Shown: positions 42,781-53,093 of the stretch, piece by piece
Layout: every line of letters starts with the position of its first letter
Numbering within the stretch: position 1 is the first letter of the stretch
Assembly: GCA_947652115.1 (NCBI GenBank)
Contig: OX393566.1
Span: 12,508,897-12,572,896, forward strand
Direction of reading: 5' to 3'
DNA from: Blastomussa wellsi
Lineage: Eukaryota > Cnidaria > Anthozoa > Scleractinia > Plerogyridae
Length of the DNA stretch: 64,000 bases
Position numbers and translations under genes: made by a program
Notes under the pieces: generated by a model
Databases searched by the model: none
Seen by the model: only the letters and a program-made list of their open reading frames with translations
Told to the model about the DNA's origin: nothing

Positions 42781-43149
42781 AGTGCTAAATTCTCTTTAGT
42801 ATTAAAGAGAATTTAGTTCTGAATTAGCTATCTGATATCCAAAAATGAATTATTTATCAGAAATAAATTTTTAAAGTATATTCAGGACCGGGCCGGACAT
42901 TTTTATCGACAACAAAACAGAGTCCAGCCTTGATAAATGCTTGTAGAATATAGTTATAAAAAAATTGTTAAAAACTAAAACTGAAAAATTCAGCAGAAAA
43001 ATTCAGTCAAAAAATTCAGCTGAAAATTCAGTCAAAAAATTCAGCTGAAAAATTCAGTCATAAAATTCAGCTGAAAATTCAGTAAAAAAAATATTGAAAA
43101 AATTCAGCTGAAAAAATGGCTGAATAACCCCAACTACTATACTACTACT
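42781..43149 (-). repeat. Polinton-2 right terminal inverted repeat
   Basis: 369 bp, inverted relative to 15204-15544, with extra copies of AAATTCAGTC/TTCAGCTG units. The first 36 bp code for the GTPase C-terminus up to the stop at 42816. Confidence 0.95.
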
Positions 43150-46100
43150 CAATACGCACCTTTCCAGGTTTGGTAGGGCTAGTTACTGGGTGATGTGGGA
43201 GATACCATTGGGTACTGGACTTCTTATCTAACTCCTTCTCAGACAACTTGCAAGCAAATCCACTACTGATGTAACTGTTCATTACTTCACGATACTTTGT
43301 GGCCATGTCTTCATTCTCCGGCTTCGTCAGGCGGCGTCTCAGTGACTCCAGGTGCTGTCTGGCCATGAGAAGGTTATTCGGAAACGAGCGCTCATCCTTC
43401 CTCCAGAGCATGCCCACTTCATAGCGCCCATCTACGAGACGTGTAGTGTTGTCAATTATTCGCATCGCTCTTTTGTCTTCAACTGAAATGGGCTTCTCTT
43501 CTGACTTGACTGCGCCATAATCTTCAAGTTTCCAGAATCTTTCAATGAGGTCGGCGGGCTTACGATCAAGTGAGACAAAGTTTACTGAGACTCCCTGGGG
43601 ATTCTTGCCACTGTAGCGACCACAAACACACCAGCCAAGGGGATAACGACAACCATAGAGTCCTTTCCTTTCATCTTCAGGGAATCGAACCTCTTTCTGT
43701 ATGTGAGCATACGGGATGTTGTTTCCCACAAGAATGGAGACTCTCTTGATGTCAACTGCTGGAAACTCAATGTCACGTAAGTGAGGGTAATTGTGCATGT
43801 CAATTTGCTCTGGTAAGGCTCGCTGTGACTGATTTAGGTCGGGTAAGACGTAAGCCTCAGGGACTTCAATACTTTCTCCAAGACTCTCCAGAGAACTCAA
43901 AGTAAAGGATACTCGATTAGACTCAACAACCTTGCCACTGTTCGTAATTGTATTAATTCCGATCCGCTCAGGTATTCCTTGCATGCCAAGATGGTTTATT
44001 AAATCGTGATCAACGAGAGTATCTGTACAGCCACTGTCTAGAAAGGCATGGGTTGATACAGTATTACCATTCGCTGCTGTGATAGTGATGGGCACAACAT
44101 TTAGCAAAACTGCTGTTTCTGTGGTGGTTAGACCAGCAGACGATATGGGTATTGTTTCTGGTTTGTCTGGATTAGGGTTCACAGTTTGGCCTGTATTTGC
44201 TCCTTCCTCACTAGCGGGATGAGGGGTGACTGGAGGCTTGTCACCTTTGTTGATAGGTCCCCTGTTGTTCGGTGGGCTAGGACGGCGGCCATCTTGAGCC
44301 TTGTCACTATGCAGGAGACTAAGGTGACGACCAGGGCATTTTGAACAAGCAGGAGGTTCAGGGCATGAAGTGGAACCATGACCAGGCCTTTCAAGGCCGC
44401 AGTTGAAGCAAAAACCATAGGAGGCCGCATACTGCCTTCCGACCGCCACATGTTCGCACTTCTTGATTATAGGACAATGCTGAAGTTTGTGACTCTTGGA
44501 TTTGCAGATTTTGCAGTTTTTTGGGCCCGGAGCAGTAAGTTTAGTGTCAACGTCTGTGGCGCCAATTGTGGGATTCCTTGGTGGAGGCTTGGGAGGTACA
44601 GGTACCTTGGTTTCCTTACTTTCTCGCTTCAGCACTTGACCTCCGAACACTGGGTCATTCCTAATGGACGCTTGTCTCTTTACAAAGGTGGCAATGTCCT
44701 TCAGTCGAGGAGATCTTCCGCTCCTAACAATCTCATAGTTCTCATTTTGCCACTTGACAATCAGATCATTAGGCAGACGCCCAACTATATGCCTGAGGTT
44801 TGTTGCGACGCTTGCTTCTCGTTCAACATCACCTTGAAGAATTCTCGTAGCAGTGTTCAGCTTCTCAGAAAAGTTCATAAGCCCAATGTTGTCACCATAG
44901 GTTAGCCTTGGGCCTGATACAAGATCCTCTATGCACGCTTGTGTTATCCTTATTGTCTGACCAAAGCGTTCCTCAAGGGTTTTCATGATGTCCTTGAATG
45001 AGGAACCTCTGTAAATCGCTTTACCACGTCCAACGCTTCTCCAGTAACAAATTTAGGGAGATACTCAACACGCTGGGCGTCAGTAAGTAGATCGCTTTCC
45101 AGGTGCGTATGAATTTGGTCTCGAAAGGAGAGGTAATCCACTGGGTTTCCACTAAACCGAGTCGGCTGCATTCCACTTAGCATCTGCACTTTCCACATTG
45201 CTGCAACAGGATCACGTGGTGTGTGATCATCATGAGTAGGCCTCTGCGACTGTGGGGTGCCAGGTACTCTAAAGGACTGGGATGACTCCACGCTGCCAAG
45301 GGTCTTACGGGCGTTAGATTGAGTCGTTGAGGAGGGTGGCTTTGGTTGAGTTGTCACGCTGTCCCGAGATGTCGAGATCCTCGACACAGGAGTGATTGAC
45401 CCTCCTGTACAGGGGTTCAGTTGGGGCGCGGTCTCCTTTTCATTAACAGAAGTGGCACCTGGGTTGGCGTTAGATCCACTGGTCACAGTTTTCTCAGAGG
45501 TGACTGGAGTTGAATGTGGTCGTTTGTCCACAAGTCCTCCAAGGGATTAGCAGCACCAGGTGTCAAACCTCCCTCATCGTTGTACTCCGATTCAATTTTC
45601 CATTCCAGTTCAGCTAAGTTCCATTCTTTGTTTATGATCGTATGCCATTTGGGCTGCTTCTGCATCTTCTGTTGCCCTAGCCCTTGCCATGTCTAGTTTC
45701 AGTTTTGAGACAAGGGCCCTTTTCAGGGATTTCTTACGTGACGATAGGGATGAGGCAGAAGATTTTGAGGAGACAGATGCATTGTCATCGTCTACCACAT
45801 CCTGACCTGGTGGTGCAGGGTTCATTGAAGCATTTCCAGATGAGGAGGCCAGTTTTTTGACCAACCCTTCACACTCATTAATGATGTCATGTGTCTCCCG
45901 TTTTAGATTAGAATAACGATTCTGTACGTCTCCCAAGCGCTTTCTCTCATTTATCCCAGCAAGATATTTCACATGTAGCCCTTCAAGTTCCTTCCATTTT
46001 CCCGAGAGTAGGTCCATAATTTTCTTGGTTTCTTCTGGGCGAGCATGAGGTTTAGACTGAATTTCCTTCAGTAAGTTTTCAATTTCTTTGCTAACATTTG

Positions 46101-46410
46101 TCCACAGCATAGCTGTGCTCCGTTGCTCCCTGGAATCCCTTTGCCGTTCCAATTCCTCGAAATCAACACGGGGGTTTGGTGGGGGCCTGGGTCTGAGCAA
46201 GGGGCCACCGTAACTTAATGGCCAAGTAAACACATCTGTTGTCATACAACTAGAACTAACGATACCTTCTCCTGTCGAAACACTATTCCCTCCAGGAAAC
46301 TGAAGAGGAAAACCGGGCAGTCCACGATCCATTCCATCTCCAGTGTATTCCAAACCATTGACATTCATTCCACCGTCGAGACCAAAATCCAACCGATTTG
46401 ATGCAGCCAT
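43150..46410 (-). pseudogene. BEL-1 gag, protease and RT start
   Basis: From MAASNRLDFGLDGG at 46410. Gag helical region continues to 45610, shifts frame near 45612 and 45540, continues 45531-44983 with a GSITPVSRISTSRDS-rich linker, shifts at 44985 and runs to 43150. The last frame has two zinc-knuckle-like Cys clusters (CKICKSKSHKLQHC, CFNCGLERPGHGSTSC), the aspartic protease motif HAFLDSGCTDTLVDHD, and ends at RT start KPGKVRI where Polinton-2 is inserted. Gag packages RNA and the protease matures it. Three frameshifts inactivate it. Confidence 0.88.
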
Positions 46411-46464
46411 CGCTCGACGAAATCAACACGCAATCGAAGATTTAGAAGGAATGTTTTTTACTGA

Positions 46465-46868
46465 TGTTGGGGACAATTCGCAAGAAGTCTTTCAACGTCG
46501 TAATTGCAGAACACAAAGGAAGTCTCTGAACGCGAAGCTGTATAACACAACGATTTAATGCCAATGACGATACAATATACAACCTTCGACTCACTGATTA
46601 CAGACATTTCCATCGTCTGCACCTACGGTAAAAACTGAGCAAAAACCTAAAATTAACAACACATTGTATAAAAACAAACGCTTGTAAACCTAGTACTTAC
46701 ACATTCCGTGCGAAGACGGTAGGAAAAGGTAGAAAACCGTAACAAAATAAACATCAATCGCGTCCCACGGCACGAAACAACATTTTTTGACAAACCATGT
46801 GCGATTAGTCACGTGATCAAAATAAATCGATATCAGTTCGTATATTAGGCCGCTAGTCGGCCTCGACA
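46465..46868 (-). repeat. BEL-1 5' LTR
   Basis: 404 bp, TGTTGGGG to ACA, about three substitutions and one 10-bp indel from 12149-12562. Followed by ACAAC (46869-46873), the target duplication. Confidence 0.93.
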
Positions 46869-46968
46869 ACAACCATTTTATTTTGTTGTGTGCAAATTTT
46901 CAATTGAAAAATAACAGGGAAAAAAGAAAATAAACATCTGGAAAACCGCAAGCAAACAAGATTCTGTT

Positions 46969-48471
46969 GTGTTTAACTATCTCGGAAAAATATCGAAGGC
47001 TGGCAGCATCTCCACAAATGCGAAGCTTGCACAAGCCAAGGCGTGGACAGCTTTTTCTACACGGTTCCCGAGGGACGATAAAAGCAAATTTAAAGCACAG
47101 GTATTTTTTGCGTCGAACAACACAGCAACAGCTGAAATATTCTGGAAAGAGGGGCCCAGCAGTCTGCAAAGCGTCTTCGGTTCAGATCGCAAATATTGGA
47201 GTGCAGACATGAAAAGAGCGCTGGGTTTGGATGACGTTGACGGCTTCCCAAGTCAGTTAACGCCCAGTGCAGGTGGTTTGCTGCCAGTTCCAGCAGTTCC
47301 ATTGGAAGACGCGGCGCCGAGTTTGAAGAAAATATTCAACAACAAAGTGAATATTTATGTCGCCCCTGACCAGTATTTTACAACAAAGTTTACAGAGGTT
47401 TTCCAAAAGGAACAGCTGAAGTTCGAAACATCAAAGCCTGGAAAAAATGGTTGTCGGGACCAAATCTGTCTTTTTGGGAATAACAGCTGAACTTTGCCGT
47501 GTGGTGTGCCACGACAGGTTGTGGAATCTCACGAGAAGTATTTGACAAAGATAACACAACGCTAAATATGCCGCCGCATGTGCGAGCGTTTTACACCTTT
47601 CACGTGTACTTCACGGTTCGACGCATCCTCTTTAAACTCGGAGGCATTCAAAGCGTGAGCGCGCTTCCTGGCGACCCGACATTCAGTCAAACCAACAATA
47701 ACTATGATGAAGCTTCGTGGAAAAGATTATTGCAGAGTTCGATATTCCCCCGTCAACCGATTTTCGGTTTACGCGGGGTCCAAATCACGGGCTTGGAAGC
47801 GTTTACATTTATTGTCGTGATCCTTTCATCCTAAACGTTCCCTATCCATCAGCAAAAGCAAAATTTGATGATGAAGATCCAAGGGCGTCAGAAAAGGGAA
47901 TATCAGTTTGCTTTATCAGAAACGATGCGGCGAAAGAGCAATTCAATTGGTTTGCTCCCAAAACCACAGCAGGTTTGACCCAGGCTGGGCTTTCGAGAAT
48001 AAATCAGTCGATAGAGGCGTTCGTGTATTGCATCTTGGGCGCGCAAGTAAACGTTCGCAGCAGCATCCTAGGAGAAGGGGGCGCGTAAAGGAGGCGCAGA
48101 GCGAGTTCCTTGTCTTAGTGGAAGACGCAGTGAGGCAGCCCGACCTTGCAAAAAGCGTGCAGCGTTATCAACTGGCGGTCGATGAAGCAAATGTGAGGCT
48201 CAATCTGGCTGTTTGCCCGGGCGCTTGGCTGATGCCCGCCCGAATGGAAATAAACACAGAAAGCACGGTTGGTTACAACAACCAGCTCAAACAAGCGATT
48301 CCGGGTATGAAGTTGGGGGTAAACGACGAGGCAAACAAGGACACAAAAAAAGTGGGGATTCAGTACATGAATGGCGGGAGATCTAAAATAAACCCGCCAA
48401 ACAGTCATCCTTCGAATCCAATTCACAAAGCAAGGAAGGAGGGAGGCTGTTTTTTTGCCAATATCTTTTAG
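46969..48471 (+). pseudogene. Unrecognised Polinton-1 protein, three frameshifts
   Basis: A gene of about 500 codons read in pieces: 46969-47490 (FNYLGKISKAGSIST), 47499-47834 (REVFDKDNTTLNMPPHVRAF), 47717-48088 (FRFTRGPNHGLG) and 47908-48471 (AVCPGAWLMPAR, PGMKLGVNDEANKDTKK). No ATG is visible in frame at the 5' end. The C-terminal end stops at a breakpoint (about 48445) where the neighbour on the other strand also stops. The divergent start from the minor-capsid gene suggests a virion role, but I do not know the family. Confidence 0.5.
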
Positions 48472-49499
48472 CCCGTTTCCCAACGCTTTGCCCATTGATT
48501 TCAAAGCACTGGTAATGGTGCCAATTACAGCACCAATCGTAACACCAGCAGCAAGAAGGCCTGCTGTGACGGTCACACCGTGTTTTTTGAAGATCTCTTT
48601 AACCCTTTCTCGAAGAGGCTTCTCTCGCTCTATTTCCTCAATCTGTGTGTCAACCTGGTTCATCTCTTCGAGACGCTGCGCAACTCTTGCTTCCACGGCT
48701 TCTTTGTCAGAGGGTGAGGCATTCTCATCGTTGATGACCGCCCTGTCTTCTTCATTTTGGCGTTCCAGTTCTGCTTTTTGAACTTTCAGCTTTTTGAGGG
48801 CTTCTGTGTCAATTTTCTCTTGAAGTTCACTTATGTTTTTTTCTAACCTGGGGTGTATCTTCAAGAGCAGCTCTCTGTTCATCAATTACTCTCATTCTGT
48901 TTCTGATTTCTCCCATGTCATTTTTAACTTTTTCTTGTTCTTCTGCCATAGATACAGACTTTTCCAGTTCTTTTTCAGTCAGTTCTTGCTGAACGGCTTC
49001 CTGTGATTCATAAATGGACTTTCCGAGGGCAGTTTTTATTTCTTTGGTAAGCCATGGATTAAGTTGCTGTTGTTTTGTACCCCTTTTTGTGGTAAATATG
49101 TTACTGATGATATGGCTTTTTTCCAGTGCCAAACATTTTAACTTGAAGCCTTCCGTTTTTTGGGCTGTAAAAAAACTCAAGCTCACTTGAGCTCATGTTC
49201 GGAAACTGTTCTTTTGCAGAAAGCCAAGCTCGTTCACTGCTGCCCACCAATGGAGTTTCCTCGGTGAAAGAAGTGTCAGGCAGCCCGCTCTGTTCGTGAA
49301 GCCTTGTTTCCATTTCAATTTCTTCGCCACCGTGATAGGGTGTCGATGCGGTGCCTGGCACAAAAGGACCGGTTGTATTTTGACGGTCTTGTTCATCAGC
49401 ATCGCCATCGTTGTGGATAGCATCGTCAAGGTCAGGGTCTTCGTGGCCAAAGGGATGTGGATCATAAGCAGGGTTTTCAAAACCGCCACCTTCCGCCAT
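48445..49499 (-). pseudogene. Coiled-coil membrane protein of Polinton-1, truncated
   Basis: From ATG at 49497-49499 (MAEGGGFENPAYDPHPF). Acidic N-terminal region, a conserved patch ETPLVGSSERAW, long coiled coil (EELEKSVSMAEEQEK, IDTEALKKLKVQKAELERQ) and a Gly/Ala-rich hydrophobic helix (VTAGLLAAGVTIGAVIG). Frameshifts near 49110 and 48840. The C-terminal region expected after TASLLP is missing, because the sequence joins the 3' end of the converging gene. NPAY and similar acidic tails suggest a virion membrane or vertex role, by position only. Confidence 0.6.
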
Positions 49500-49655
49500 T
49501 GTGTATTGAATAAAAAAATTTTTCCGTTTAATATACAAATGGCAGTGCAAACAAACCTTCGACCAACGTACAAAGAGAAAATAGGTCCGCAATGCGTACT
49601 TGTGTGGGATTTCGTTGATGATTAGATGAGACGAATTGTTTTGTTTTGTTGTCAT

Positions 49656-50033
49656 TCAGTTCCTTTTGCCGAGTAAGGTATTACAGTTATATGATTCGCC
49701 TTGACTGTAGTCAGCAGATACTGTTCTCATTGGGTTAATGATATCAAATATTGCAGGACCTGGGTTTTCCTCTACATCATTTGCTTGTCTTATAAGCAAC
49801 GGAATATACACATTGTAGTACATCATTTGTGCAAACCAAAGCATCACTTCATTCCACATCTTGTACCGTCCAAAAACTTGTTTCAAAGTCGGCAAATAAA
49901 GCACACTTAAATAAAACATCATGAGCATTATATTCCAAAATCGATCCTTAAAACGTAATGAGGCATCCTTTGTTTTCAAGAAATTGTCATGACTGCCGAT
50001 CCTTGACCGGAATTGTTCAATGGAGATACCCAT
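49656..50033 (-). pseudogene. Fragment with a 2A ribosome-skipping motif
   Basis: 125 codons: MGISIEQFRSRIGSH at the start, a hydrophobic-aromatic middle (MLMMFYLSVLYLPTL, YNVYIPLL), then NDVEENPGP, the 2A consensus D(V/I)ExNPGP. A short remainder follows before a stop. 2A separates a polypeptide in translation, so the downstream product should have been a different domain that is absent here. This looks like the N-terminal piece of a longer transposon protein (2A motifs are known in animal retrotransposons). It lies between two divergently transcribed Polinton-1 genes and is probably an insertion that also removed the capsid gene start. Confidence 0.65.
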
Positions 50034-50695
50034 AAGTTTCAGTTTAAGTTTAGTACAAGTAACAGTTTCTTTCAGTTTCTATAACACTTTGAGACACTTG
50101 TGAGACACTTGTGAGATAGTTTGAGAAAATTCTGTGCAACCTGCACACTCAAGCCGACAAATATTGGCTTGCGAAAGAACAATGACTCCTTGATTATATA
50201 AAGCTGGGACAACTTGCACCAAAACGAAAGGTCCAAGGCGATAACTGTTGGCTTGTGAATAACGCCAAACAGCTCCTTTGACAAAAGAATCCTCTGTTAT
50301 AAACACCTGAAGAAATAACGGAAGAAAAGTCTCAGATTAGGAAAAACGCAGGTCAAAAAACGAACGCGAACGTAATCTGCTTTCAATTAGGACATTTTGA
50401 AGCCAAAATATCACCTTACATAGGAAATTAAGACCTAGAGATACTCAAAGAAAATGTTAAAAAGGAAAGCGACTTCTACTTACCTTCTGTACTAAAAGTA
50501 AAACGCGAAAATATTCGAAATCGGTGAAAAAACCAACAGCTGAAAGAAGAAATGGCCGCCCAGGACTCATAAACACAATAAACTGGAACCCAGTCTTCTC
50601 ACTTCGACACATCCAAACTAGAAAACACGTGACTAGCACTTCACTCTCGTATACAGATAAATAAATAAATAAATATCGCTGGCGCTGACTTTGTG
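50034..50695. other. Non-coding sequence, probable insertion tail
   Basis: No reading frame. It has a short tandem GAGACACTTGTGA pair (50094-50118), an (ATAA)n run near 50660 and a hairpin TGTGTGGGAGAAATCCCACA at 50692-50711 at the junction with the capsid gene. I could not fix the boundaries of the inserted element. Confidence 0.4.
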
Positions 50696-51882
50696 TGGGA
50701 GAAATCCCACACAAAAAATATCAACGCGGCGAAATTCGAGCGTGCAACGCAACGCTTCACCTTTAATCCAAGCGCGGCCAACTCCGGCGAGATCTTGAAT
50801 GTTTACGTGCCCAAGCTGGGTGGGAACGAGGTCCTCGTGCCTGGCTCACTCGCACTAATCTTCAACATCGACCTGTCTGGAGGAGACCCCAACAACTTCC
50901 TCATTCAAAACGTCGGTCGCGCTCTGGAAGTTCGGGGTCGAAGATATACATGTCATGGGTGGTTATGACATCTACAAGACCTGGGAGGACCTTTTCCTCT
51001 CGCAGGAGGAGCGAGACAACAGGCAGCTCGATGGAATTCAAAGCGAAGATCTCTGCAAGATCCGCTCAAATTCTGAGGATAAGAAAACCTCGGGTGTTGA
51101 CGCGGAAAACGCGCTCACCGAAGTTTATGGCACAGAATACCGGATCAGACTTGACCACCAGATCCTGACCGATCACGGAATGTTTTATCCCCAAGCTCTC
51201 TTTCAAGAACTCTTGTTTCAGCTGACCCTTGCACAGGCCTTTCAGGTTGTCAAAGGCTCAGACCCGGAAAAACTGAAATACAAGCTGAAGAACATCAAGA
51301 TCGAGTACGAAATGATGAGTAGCAAGTCTCTGGCGGACGAGGCGAGCAGTGTTTACTCCAAGGGAAGGACATTCGCGTACGATCACGTCCAGCTTCTTAA
51401 GACGCACACCTTCCCCAAAAGCGAGGAAAAGATTACCCTCAGTGTCCTTGAAAGCAATCCTTCTCCTGTTCATCGAGCCTTACGCTCAAGGGGCCAGAGA
51501 TTCAGAAAAGTTCATCAACCCCGGCCTCACGAAAGTCAACGTCACGGTGAAAGGCAAGCCCAACAGGCTCTTCAACACTGGCATCACAAAGAGGGACATG
51601 TGGGAGATGGTCCGCCGCTTCTTTCCACAGAAAATAACGCCCCACATGAATAAGACAAAGTTCTGGAGCGATGACAAGTTCGGGCTTCTGGTCGATCTGC
51701 GCTCCATGACAGATCAGACGCTGCACGGCAGCGGCACACGGCTTGTGAACACGCAAAACGGTATTCTGCTCGAGCTAGAGAGGAAGGCAAGTAGAGGAGG
51801 AAAAGTGAACTGTCACATTTTTGTGATCAGAGACTCACAAATTAATATTTTGGAAAAGCAATTTGAATCTGTTCAATACTAA
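50696..51882 (+). pseudogene. Major capsid protein of Polinton-1
   Basis: Start is missing (cut by the inserted region). Frames: 50696-50968 (FTFNPSAANSGEILNVYVPK), 50955-51470 (GYDIYKTWEDLFLSQEERDN, HGMFYPQALF), 51440-51882 (ILLLFIEPYAQGARDSEKF, HGSGTRLVNT, ending ILEKQFESVQY). Beta-rich, about 450 residues if complete, different in sequence from the Polinton-2 capsid. The fit of size, position before the ATPase and Polinton context support a double jelly-roll capsid. Two frameshifts and loss of the N-terminus break it. Confidence 0.75.
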
Positions 51883-51888
51883 TATAAT

Positions 51889-52428
51889 GGATCCAAACAA
51901 TCGCAGTTTGTGGTTAATCAGCTCCGCGGTCCTTTCCGCAGCAGGTTTGAGAAAATCGTGCTCATCTGCCCAACATTCGCACATAACATGACTTATTTTC
52001 GTTTCGCTTTGGCTGACCCGCGTTTTTATGTTATCATTTGTGAACAGCATGAGGTGGAAACCTGGTTGAAGATTGTATGCTTGTTTTTGGAGGGCACCAA
52101 CGCGCTCATAATCCTCGATGACTGCACAGCCACGAAAGATGTGAAAAAGCGCTCAGGCCCGCTGGTCCATCTCGCATTCAGCGTCCGCCACATGGGATTC
52201 AGCGTGTGGGTGCTAACCCAAAAGTTGACCAGCATCACAGCTTCTTTCCGCGAAAACGAGGCTGCGATTGTGCTTTTCTACACACCCTCATGTAAGACTT
52301 TGAAAGCGGTTTTTGAAGATTACGCAGGCGAACTTTCTAAAGATGAAAAGAAAGAATACATTTCGAAGTTGAAAAAAACAATAAGTTTTCCTTCCTTGAG
52401 TTCGAACTTCGGCACCCTTTCGGAATAA
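51889..52428 (+). pseudogene. Packaging ATPase of Polinton-1, P-loop lost
   Basis: Frame opens at GSKQSQFVVNQL, a remnant of a P-loop; no ATG is in frame (the ATG at 51887 is in another frame). Walker B is ALIILDDCTA, and WVLTQKLTSITASFREN is the sensor region. The missing N-terminus removes ATP binding. It begins seven bases after the capsid stop, so a small deletion between the two genes is likely. It lies in the same operon-like array as capsid, a small protein and the integrase. Confidence 0.75.
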
Positions 52429-52469
52429 AATTTGTGCGCAATTAAAAAAAAGAAACCAATATACAAACA

Positions 52470-53021
52470 ATGAGCGCATTCGAAGAAGACCTCGTGATGA
52501 CCGAAGTTCTGAGCTTGCTTGAAGCTGAGCCAACGAGCACGCCCGACAACGTCTCAGGACAGTCTGATATTCCTGCTCTTCGCAAGCAGCTGGCCGTGCT
52601 GGTGTCAGCAGGAAAATCCAAAGAAACCCTTGGCGTGCAACTGTCGCACGATCAGGTCAAACGCCTCTCAGACAAAGATGTTGAGAAATATATCAAACGT
52701 TTGGAGGCCTTTGTCGGCTCAAAGACAACTGACAGCTTGATCGGCAGCTTCATTTTTCTGGTGACCAAAGCGGTCAGAATGGCCGTCGACATAGATGACA
52801 TCGACGCTTATAAAAAAGATATCAGAAACTGCTATATAATCAACGAACGGCTAACCAACCTGGCCGGTGCCACTGCTTTAAAGTGCGGAAATTTTCTCAC
52901 TGTGGCCGATGCGGTGATGACCACAATAAAACACATTGCTTGGAAAAGCAAAGCAAAATCGGAAGAAATTATTGTGCATTCCTCACCAATTGCTGAGCTT
53001 TCCTTACCAACCGCTGAATAA
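52470..53021 (+). CDS. Conserved-looking Polinton-1 protein, 183 residues
   Basis: Intact. Helical, with AVLVSAGKSKETLGVQLSH and a hydrophobic segment (SLIGSFIFLVTKAVRMAV) in the middle. I do not recognise it. AATATACAAACAATG before the start and tight spacing after the ATPase suggest a real gene. Confidence 0.5.
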   Translation: MSAFEEDLVMTEVLSLLEAEPTSTPDNVSGQSDIPALRKQLAVLVSAGKSKETLGVQLSHDQVKRLSDKDVEKYIKRLEAFVGSKTTDSLIGSFIFLVTKAVRMAVDIDDIDAYKKDIRNCYIINERLTNLAGATALKCGNFLTVADAVMTTIKHIAWKSKAKSEEIIVHSSPIAELSLPTAE

Positions 53022-53093
53022 TTCCTCAGAAATATTCAACAATTCCTCACAAAAATTTTTTTCTATTAAACATATATTTGTTTCCATATAACA

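Larger units (their letters stand above)
37707..42816 (+). pseudogene. Translation-type GTPase (eRF3/eEF1A-like), split by DIRS
   Basis: First part 37707-37907: MKFVLIGNVDHGKSTLGGQ, a classic GNVDHGKST P-loop. Second part 42334-42816: DVPGHKELVNEM (G3), NKMD (G4) and a C-terminal G-domain block LFEALNTIDI. Removing the DIRS element leaves 227 codons in one frame with no stop. Only the G domain is present; the beta-barrel domains II and III of eEF1A/eRF3 are absent, and the 3' end (KLSAKFSLVLKRI) is encoded by terminal-repeat sequence. The switch I region KGKT recalls eRF3/HBS1. Giant viruses carry such GTPases; I do not know of one in a Polinton. Role: possible translation control or ribosome rescue (inference). 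Confidence 0.85.
15204..43149. mobile_element. Polinton-2 (Maverick/adintovirus-like), AT-rich
   Basis: A 27.9-kb element with terminal inverted repeats, 5'-AG termini and a 6-bp target duplication CAATAC (15198-15203 and 43150-43155), all typical of Polintons. Without three nested insertions it is about 17.4 kb. Gene order left to right: DNA polymerase B (-), HNH nuclease (+), integrase (-), PLA2 (-), zinc ribbon (-), adenain protease (-), membrane-active-like protein (-), major capsid (-), basic protein (-), minor capsid (-), acidic protein (-), ATPase (+), fibre (+), small ORF (+), two-helix protein (+), VLTF3-like factor (-), GTPase (+). It has both replication and virion genes, so it looks like an integrated virus rather than a plain transposon. 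Confidence 0.95.
12149..46868 (-). mobile_element. BEL/Pao LTR retrotransposon BEL-1, host of Polinton-2
   Basis: LTRs of 414 bp (left) and 404 bp (right) bound it. They differ by about three substitutions and one 10-bp duplication. A 5-bp target duplication ACAAC flanks it (12144-12148 and 46869-46873). Without Polinton-2 it is about 6.8 kb. The gag-protease-RT-RNase H-integrase order matches BEL/Pao. Polinton-2 sits between the codons of the RT start (43150 side, ending KVRI) and its continuation (15203 side, beginning VFDVTAEYEG). LTR similarity below 1% divergence suggests a recent insertion, yet its own frames are damaged. Confidence 0.95.

Noticed and set aside
44378..44905. 175-codon plus-strand frame in BEL-1
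   Set aside because: Antisense of the gag zinc knuckles; no independent features.
50692..50711. TGTGTGGGAGAAATCCCACA hairpin as a Helitron 3' end
   Set aside because: No CTRR after it and no matching TC 5' end could be found.
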